Assembly (NCBI GenBank): GCA_034435035.1
Contig: DAOTXW010000092.1
Span: 1 to 14,923, forward strand
DNA from: JAHEME01 sp034435035
GTDB lineage: Bacteria; Chloroflexota; Anaerolineae; Aggregatilineales; UBA3940
DNA: 14,923 bases
Direction: 5' to 3'
A model generated the notes under the pieces. That model was given only the letters and a program-made list of their open reading frames with translations, searched no databases and was not told where the DNA came from. The position numbers were made by a program, and so were the translations under genes. Shown here one piece after another: positions 13,409 to 14,923 of the stretch (the first letter of the stretch is position 1; every line of letters starts with the position of its first letter).

Positions 13409-14923
13409 CTACCAGCCGCTGGCGGCGAAGATCAGCGGCAGGAAGGCCGCCCGCTCCTGGGGTGTCATCGGGCGCGGCTGCCCGACTTCCTCGAAATACC
13501 CCGTGAACAGCACGGTCGAGATGTGCCGCCCGGCGTAGATCACATGCCGGTCGGCGAACATCTGGCGGTTCTCCACAAAGTCGATCTGGTCGAAGAACAG
13601 GTTGCCGACCCCGAAGTGAACCAGCCGCCCGCCGGGGAAGCTGAAGCCCTGCGGCTGGTGCGCCTGACTGCCGCTGACGATGTCCGCGCCGGCCAGCGCC
13701 AGGGCCTCGAAGTCCGCCCGCTGCGCGTCGCTCGGCGCGTACTGATCCAGTTCCAGGTACTGCACGGTGGCGATCACGATCTCCGCCTGCCCGCCGGCCT
13801 TCAGGTCGGCGATCTGCTGCCGGATGCGTGTCCAGTCCTCACACGGAGCCGCCCCGGGTGACTGCTCGGTGGCCCAGGCCCGGTACGGCCCCGCCGAGTT
13901 GCAGCCGATGAACGCCACCCGCGTCCCGTCCGGCAGGGTCAGGATGCGGGGCGCGATGGCGTCTGTCAGCGTCCGGCCGCCGCCATAGTAGGGCAGCCCT
14001 TCGCTGTCGTACACGTCCAGCGAGTTCAGCGCCGCCGCCGCGCCCCAGTCCAGGTTGTGGTTGCCGGTCAGCTCCACGATGTCCAGCCCGATGTCGCGCA
14101 GCAGCGCATAATAGTCGCGCTGCGAGCAGAAGCGCGGCTCCCCAAACCAGTCCGGCTCCGGGCAGTCGGCGGCGAACGAGGCTTCGTTGCTGGTATGCAG
14201 GATGTCCGCCCCGGCGAAGAAGGGCTGGATCGCGCGGGCCGGGTAATCCAGCCCCCACGTTTCCATCGACTTGGCGGTAGCCCGCGAGAGCGCCGTGACG
14301 CCGGTGAGGGTGACGTGGGCCAGCCGGGCCGGGTCGCGGTTGGCGGCGGGCCAGACGCCGGCAGCCTGCAGCACGCCCAGCGCCGCAGGATCGCCGGCGG
14401 CGCTGAAGCCCAGCGCCAGCGGATAGGCCGCCGGGTCGAAGGTCTTATCCAGCGGCGACTGGCCATCCACGGCCAGCACCTTCCAGCGCGGCTCCAGCCG
14501 TTCGAACGGCAGGACGCTGATCGCCGGTCGGGCGGCCCAGGCGGCCTCCACCAGCTCCGCAGCGGGGAGGATCTGCACGGGGGCGCCCGCCGGCCCCAGC
14601 AGCGCGGTCAGCGCGTCGGCGGCATCCTGCGTCAGCAGGAGGGCGGGGGGAGTCTCGAACGGCGGCAGGCCGGCCTGTTCGCCGCGCCAGTAGGCGCTGA
14701 AGTCCGCCCCGGTGACCGAATCCGGCACGGTGGGGAAGGGCGCGGCCAGCGCGTACACCCAGCGGGCGGTGAGCGCGGCGGGATCGTCGCCGGGAGCCGC
14801 CGGGCCGATCCGCACCGCCGCCGACTCGGGGGCGCTGGCGGGCCGGTAGCCGGCGCCCTCCAGCGCAGGCAGGATCGCCGCCCGCAGCGCATCGGGCAGG
14901 CCCGGTTCCAGCCAGTAGGCGGG
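13409..14923 (-). CDS. CapA/PGA_cap family protein, N-terminus cut by window edge
   Basis: CapA family (PF09587) protein with a metallophosphoesterase-like fold, linked in some bacteria to poly-gamma-glutamate or cell-surface polymer formation. The frame runs open to the right edge (504 codons visible), so the GTG at 14815 is probably internal and the true start lies outside. The C-terminal domain (about 14310-13570) shows TGNHNLDWG, FIGCNSAGP, SGSQAHQPQGF and GNLFFDQ of the family. The usual opening GDxMLxR is here TGVTALSRAT, without the aspartate, and the usual HxG near the middle reads ATVQYLE. The roughly 200 residues before it are not a standard CapA part and look like a separate alpha/beta domain, perhaps ligand-binding. 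Signal peptide or membrane anchor cannot be judged. Family call is good; enzymatic activity is uncertain. Confidence 0.85.
   Translation of the reverse strand, partial: PAYWLEPGLPDALRAAILPALEGAGYRPASAPESAAVRIGPAAPGDDPAALTARWVYALAAPFPTVPDSVTGADFSAYWRGEQAGLPPFETPPALLLTQDAADALTALLGPAGAPVQILPAAELVEAAWAARPAISVLPFERLEPRWKVLAVDGQSPLDKTFDPAAYPLALGFSAAGDPAALGVLQAAGVWPAANRDPARLAHVTLTGVTALSRATAKSMETWGLDYPARAIQPFFAGADILHTSNEASFAADCPEPDWFGEPRFCSQRDYYALLRDIGLDIVELTGNHNLDWGAAAALNSLDVYDSEGLPYYGGGRTLTDAIAPRILTLPDGTRVAFIGCNSAGPYRAWATEQSPGAAPCEDWTRIRQQIADLKAGGQAEIVIATVQYLELDQYAPSDAQRADFEALALAGADIVSGSQAHQPQGFSFPGGRLVHFGVGNLFFDQIDFVENRQMFADRHVIYAGRHISTVLFTGYFEEVGQPRPMTPQERAAFLPLIFAASGW

Noticed and set aside
1..14923. 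CRISPR arrays, tRNA or rRNA genes, insertion sequences or phage genes
   Set aside because: I looked for spaced direct repeats, cloverleaf-like segments, transposase or integrase motifs and terminal inverted repeats and saw none.

Overview
The window is a GC-rich, gene-dense bacterial segment with GTG starts, short intergenic gaps and no tRNA, rRNA, CRISPR array, insertion sequence or phage-like gene that I can see. The gene styles (several purple-type Mo-hydroxylase accessory genes, a membrane-anchored endonuclease/exonuclease/phosphatase protein beside a PhoB-like regulator, and a CapA protein with a long N-terminal region) make a Chloroflexota bacterium, perhaps of the Anaerolineae, my best guess. 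That is inference from gene flavour, not from a marker gene.

Region A (minus strand, from about 11530 down to position 1) is one co-oriented run of 13 genes and holds the main interest of the window. It starts at a very good sigma70-type promoter with FadR-type operator sequences just downstream. The order of transcription is: a GntR/FadR-type regulator; a fumarylacetoacetate hydrolase (FAH) family enzyme; a CoxG-like SRPBCC protein; a cyclase-family (PF04199) metal hydrolase; the FAD subunit, 2Fe-2S subunit and two-piece molybdopterin subunit of a molybdenum hydroxylase; a small EthD-domain protein; an XdhC/CoxI maturation factor; a CoxD MoxR-type ATPase; a CoxE VWA protein; and an N6-adenine DNA methyltransferase cut by the window edge. 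Most junctions are overlaps or gaps under 45 bases. The one larger gap, 117 bases before xdhC, holds a candidate promoter and a perfect 9-bp stem-loop, so the maturation genes may form a separately tuned sub-operon.

The likely logic is catabolic. The regulator senses an organic acid. The Mo hydroxylase hydroxylates a (hetero)cyclic or aldehyde-like substrate. CoxG may handle quinone or enzyme localisation. The cyclase-family and FAH-family hydrolases open or cleave the oxidised product, EthD may act on a pathway intermediate, and XdhC/CoxD/CoxE mature the Mo site. The active-site loop reads AMRGFG, so the enzyme is not a CO dehydrogenase despite its cox-like helpers. The split of the Mo subunit into about 50 and 36 kDa proteins resembles the NdhL/NdhM layout of Eubacterium barkeri nicotinate dehydrogenase. 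The actual substrate cannot be read from the sequence.

Region B (plus strand, 11600 to 13405) carries a membrane-anchored endonuclease/exonuclease/phosphatase family protein and a PhoB/OmpR-type response regulator with its own good promoter and no histidine kinase nearby. Region C (minus strand, 13409 to the right edge) is a CapA/PGA_cap family protein, cut at its N-terminus by the window edge, with several of the usual metal-site residues changed.
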